64,000 bases of DNA, taken from assembly GCF_050947335.1 (NCBI RefSeq), contig NC_134983.1, positions 5,518,001 through 5,582,000 on the forward strand, in the 5' to 3' direction. The DNA is from Megachile rotundata (lineage: Eukaryota > Arthropoda > Insecta > Hymenoptera > Megachilidae). Of this stretch, positions 62,340 through 64,000 are shown one piece after another (the stretch's first letter is position 1; each line of letters opens with the position of its first letter). Position numbers and translations under genes: made by a program. Below the pieces are notes generated by a model. It was not told where the DNA came from, made no database searches, and saw nothing but the letters and a program-made list of their open reading frames with translations.

Positions 62340-63040
62340 TTAGTGCAAAATGGTTTGATAGTTAAAGAAAACAGGTATCACCATGTAAAGCATGTAAAGG
62401 TTGACCATGAAATTCATGACATAAAAGTAACGCAAAATAACACATATGATACATCAATTTGAAGATCAAGGTTCATAGAATATGACTGTATAAAGGATTC
62501 ATTAATATTATAAGTAGAAAATGGTTGATTAACAGAGCAAACATTTATCGAATTTAAAAGCATGTAGAGAGGTTGACCGTGAAATTCATAACATAAAAGT
62601 AACGCAAAATAACACATATGATACATTAATTTGAAAATCAAGGTTCAAAGAGTATGACTGTATAAAGGATTCATTAATATTATTAGTAGAAAATGGTTGA
62701 TTAACAGAGCAAACATTTGTCGAATTTAAAAGCATGTAGAGAGGTTGACCATTAAATTGATGACATAAAAGTAACGTAAAATAACACATATGATACATCA
62801 ATTTGAAGATCAAGGTTCAAAGAATATGACTACATGAAGGATTCATAAAAACTGCTAATAGAAAATGGCTGATTGACAGAGCAAACATTTATCGAATTTA
62901 AAAACATGTAAAGGTTGACCATGAAATTCGTGACATAAAAGTAACGCAAAATAACACTTATAATATATCAATTTGGAGGTCAATGTTTCAGAAATATGAC
63001 AGTGTAAACGATTCGTTAATATTATTAATAGAATATGCTT
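62340..63040 (+). repeat. 172-bp satellite, about four copies
   Basis: The marker 'ggttgacc' starts at 62399, 62571, 62743 and 62913, giving unit lengths of 172, 172 and 170 bp. Other shared landmarks are 'gacataaaagtaacgcaaaa', 'aacacatatgatac', 'caaggttca', 'aaggattcattaatatta' and 'acagagcaaacatttatcg'. The middle two copies are most alike. Minus-strand frames of 75 codons recur one unit apart and are repeat-derived. The unit is close to nucleosome length. Confidence 0.9.
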
Positions 63041-63757
63041 TACTGATTGTTACAGATTACTAATTTATGATTGCAGATGATAATTACGTGTGAATGATAA
63101 TTACGTGCAGATGCATTCCAATAAAGATTAATTAATTAATATTTTATAATTACCATGATTTAATTTGAAATAATGAATTTCTGTTAAACTCTGTTTTGCA
63201 TGCGTTTCATAAATATTAGTTTGAGTACATACCTTTGCGAAGAAATAAAAAACACGTAAGAGATTGTAGACATACCTGCAACAAAGAAAAGAAATTGTGT
63301 TATTTTATAGTGAACTAAATTTTTAGTTATTTGTTAAGATTATAAGTGTTTAATTCAAATTACAAGTATGTATAACTTTAATTACAAATATGATATTTTA
63401 CAAAGAATCTATAATTGAATCAATCACTGTTTCTGGGACACAGTATGTAGTGGAAACGAATTCAAATGCATTATTAATTATCAACTGTGTAATTAGTTGC
63501 TCTATTGTTTGTGTTAACAAAGCAGTAGTGTACAAATGCTGCCTGCCGTTGATTATTGACAAATTATTGATGTTTTGTTACTATTGTACGATTGAATTAT
63601 TACGAAATTAAGGTGAAATGTAACACATAATTTTATTATTAAAATCTCCTCATTTATCTTTTATTTAACTTCAAATGTAACTTAACTTGAAGCATAATTT
63701 TTACATTTAGATCTATTTATTTCTGACTATGAGATTTCAAATTTTTAATCTAAATAA
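63041..63757. other. Gene-free A+T-rich DNA
   Basis: No gene is supported. A 73-codon plus-strand frame (63390-63611) is Cys/Ile/Val-rich and unrecognised. Confidence 0.45.
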
Positions 63758-64000
63758 TTAGATACGGATTTGGAAAAATCTTCCCTTTCGAAATATAATT
63801 CTAAAAAATGGTATGTTCCCAACATGTCCTGTAGTCCAATAATATTTCATATTAGGATCTGGTATAGTTCCCATGTTAAAGATTACACTCAAAAAAGCTG
63901 TTAACTCTTCTTTCGTCATATCGATCCAGTTATTCCATGTTGATCAATCAGATAAGCTCTGCTATTCTATTTTATTTTTGGCATATTTATTTGTTTCTAG
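63758..64000 (-). pseudogene. piggyBac transposase fragment, runs off the window edge
   Basis: Read on the minus strand from the right edge, a single frame gives LETNKYAKNKIE, a stop, QSLSD, a stop, then STWNNW, TKEELTAFLSVIFNMGTI, PDPNMKYYWTT and IPFFRIIFRKGRFFQIRI before a stop. This matches the start of the piggyBac-type DDE domain (PGBD family): ETN-Y motif, W..T.EEL.AF, MG...P....YW, and the PFFR...R.RF block. Two in-frame stops show it is a pseudogene. Catalytic residues would lie further along and are not seen downstream. The rest of the N-terminus lies beyond the window. Confidence 0.75.

Noticed and set aside
62414..62813. Two near-identical 75-codon minus-strand frames
   Set aside because: They are one satellite unit apart, so their similarity is due to the 172-bp repeat and not to a duplicated gene.
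1..64000. A novel multi-gene biological system
   Set aside because: No cluster of intact genes exists in the window; the recognisable proteins are all transposase remnants.

Overview
The window looks like non-coding nuclear DNA from an insect. It is strongly A+T-rich, with islands of higher G+C, no bacterial-style gene packing, and many class II transposon remnants. An irritans-type mariner, a mellifera-type mariner, a Tc3-like pseudogene and piggyBac relatives sitting together in this kind of sequence fit Hymenoptera (bee, wasp or ant) best. The order is an inference, not something the sequence proves. I found no intact host protein gene, no tRNA or rRNA, and no CRISPR array. The stretch is most likely intergenic or the inside of very large introns. 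Two short minus-strand reading frames (8113-8295 and 8964-9233) are the only weak candidates for host exons.

Mobile elements, left to right: a partial piggyBac-like MITE (2065-2200); a piggyBac-like MITE with TTAA target sites (5110-5351); an internally deleted mariner (5604-6526); a decayed Tc3-like transposase (17745-18732); TTAA-flanked MITE candidates (20591-20805 and 29645-29725); a foldback Tc1/mariner-type element with inverted repeats of about 280 bp (31861-32820); a 148-bp tandem array (39440-41395) holding a solo LTR (39867-40713) and a piggyBac-like MITE (40820-41058); one end of another MITE (42218); a TTAA-flanked element of about 860 bp (47469-48337); a second copy of the same deleted mariner in opposite orientation (56506-57428); a deleted mellifera-type mariner (58888-59804); and a piggyBac transposase pseudogene running off the right edge (63758-64000).

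Tandem and low-complexity DNA fills much of the rest. There are satellites of about 190 bp (15411-16176), 42 bp (24726-25275), 174 bp (29158-29510), 148 bp (39440-41395), 21 bp (56227-56505) and 172 bp (62340-63040). Long degenerate short-unit arrays, mostly with an AATT/TTCC-like core, occupy 4385-5035, 13808-14240, 26860-27070, 33890-34445, 35245-35535, 44880-45080, 55085-55330, 57960-58745 and 60905-61470.

The elements do not form an operon or pathway. They do fit one history: every DNA transposon that can be delimited here has lost internal sequence but kept its ends, as expected for non-autonomous copies moved in trans. The two mariner copies share a deletion junction and older inactivating lesions, so their parent was already dead when it was copied. 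I did not find a convincing undescribed biological system. The most informative loci are the nested insertions at 39440-41395 and the paired deleted mariners.
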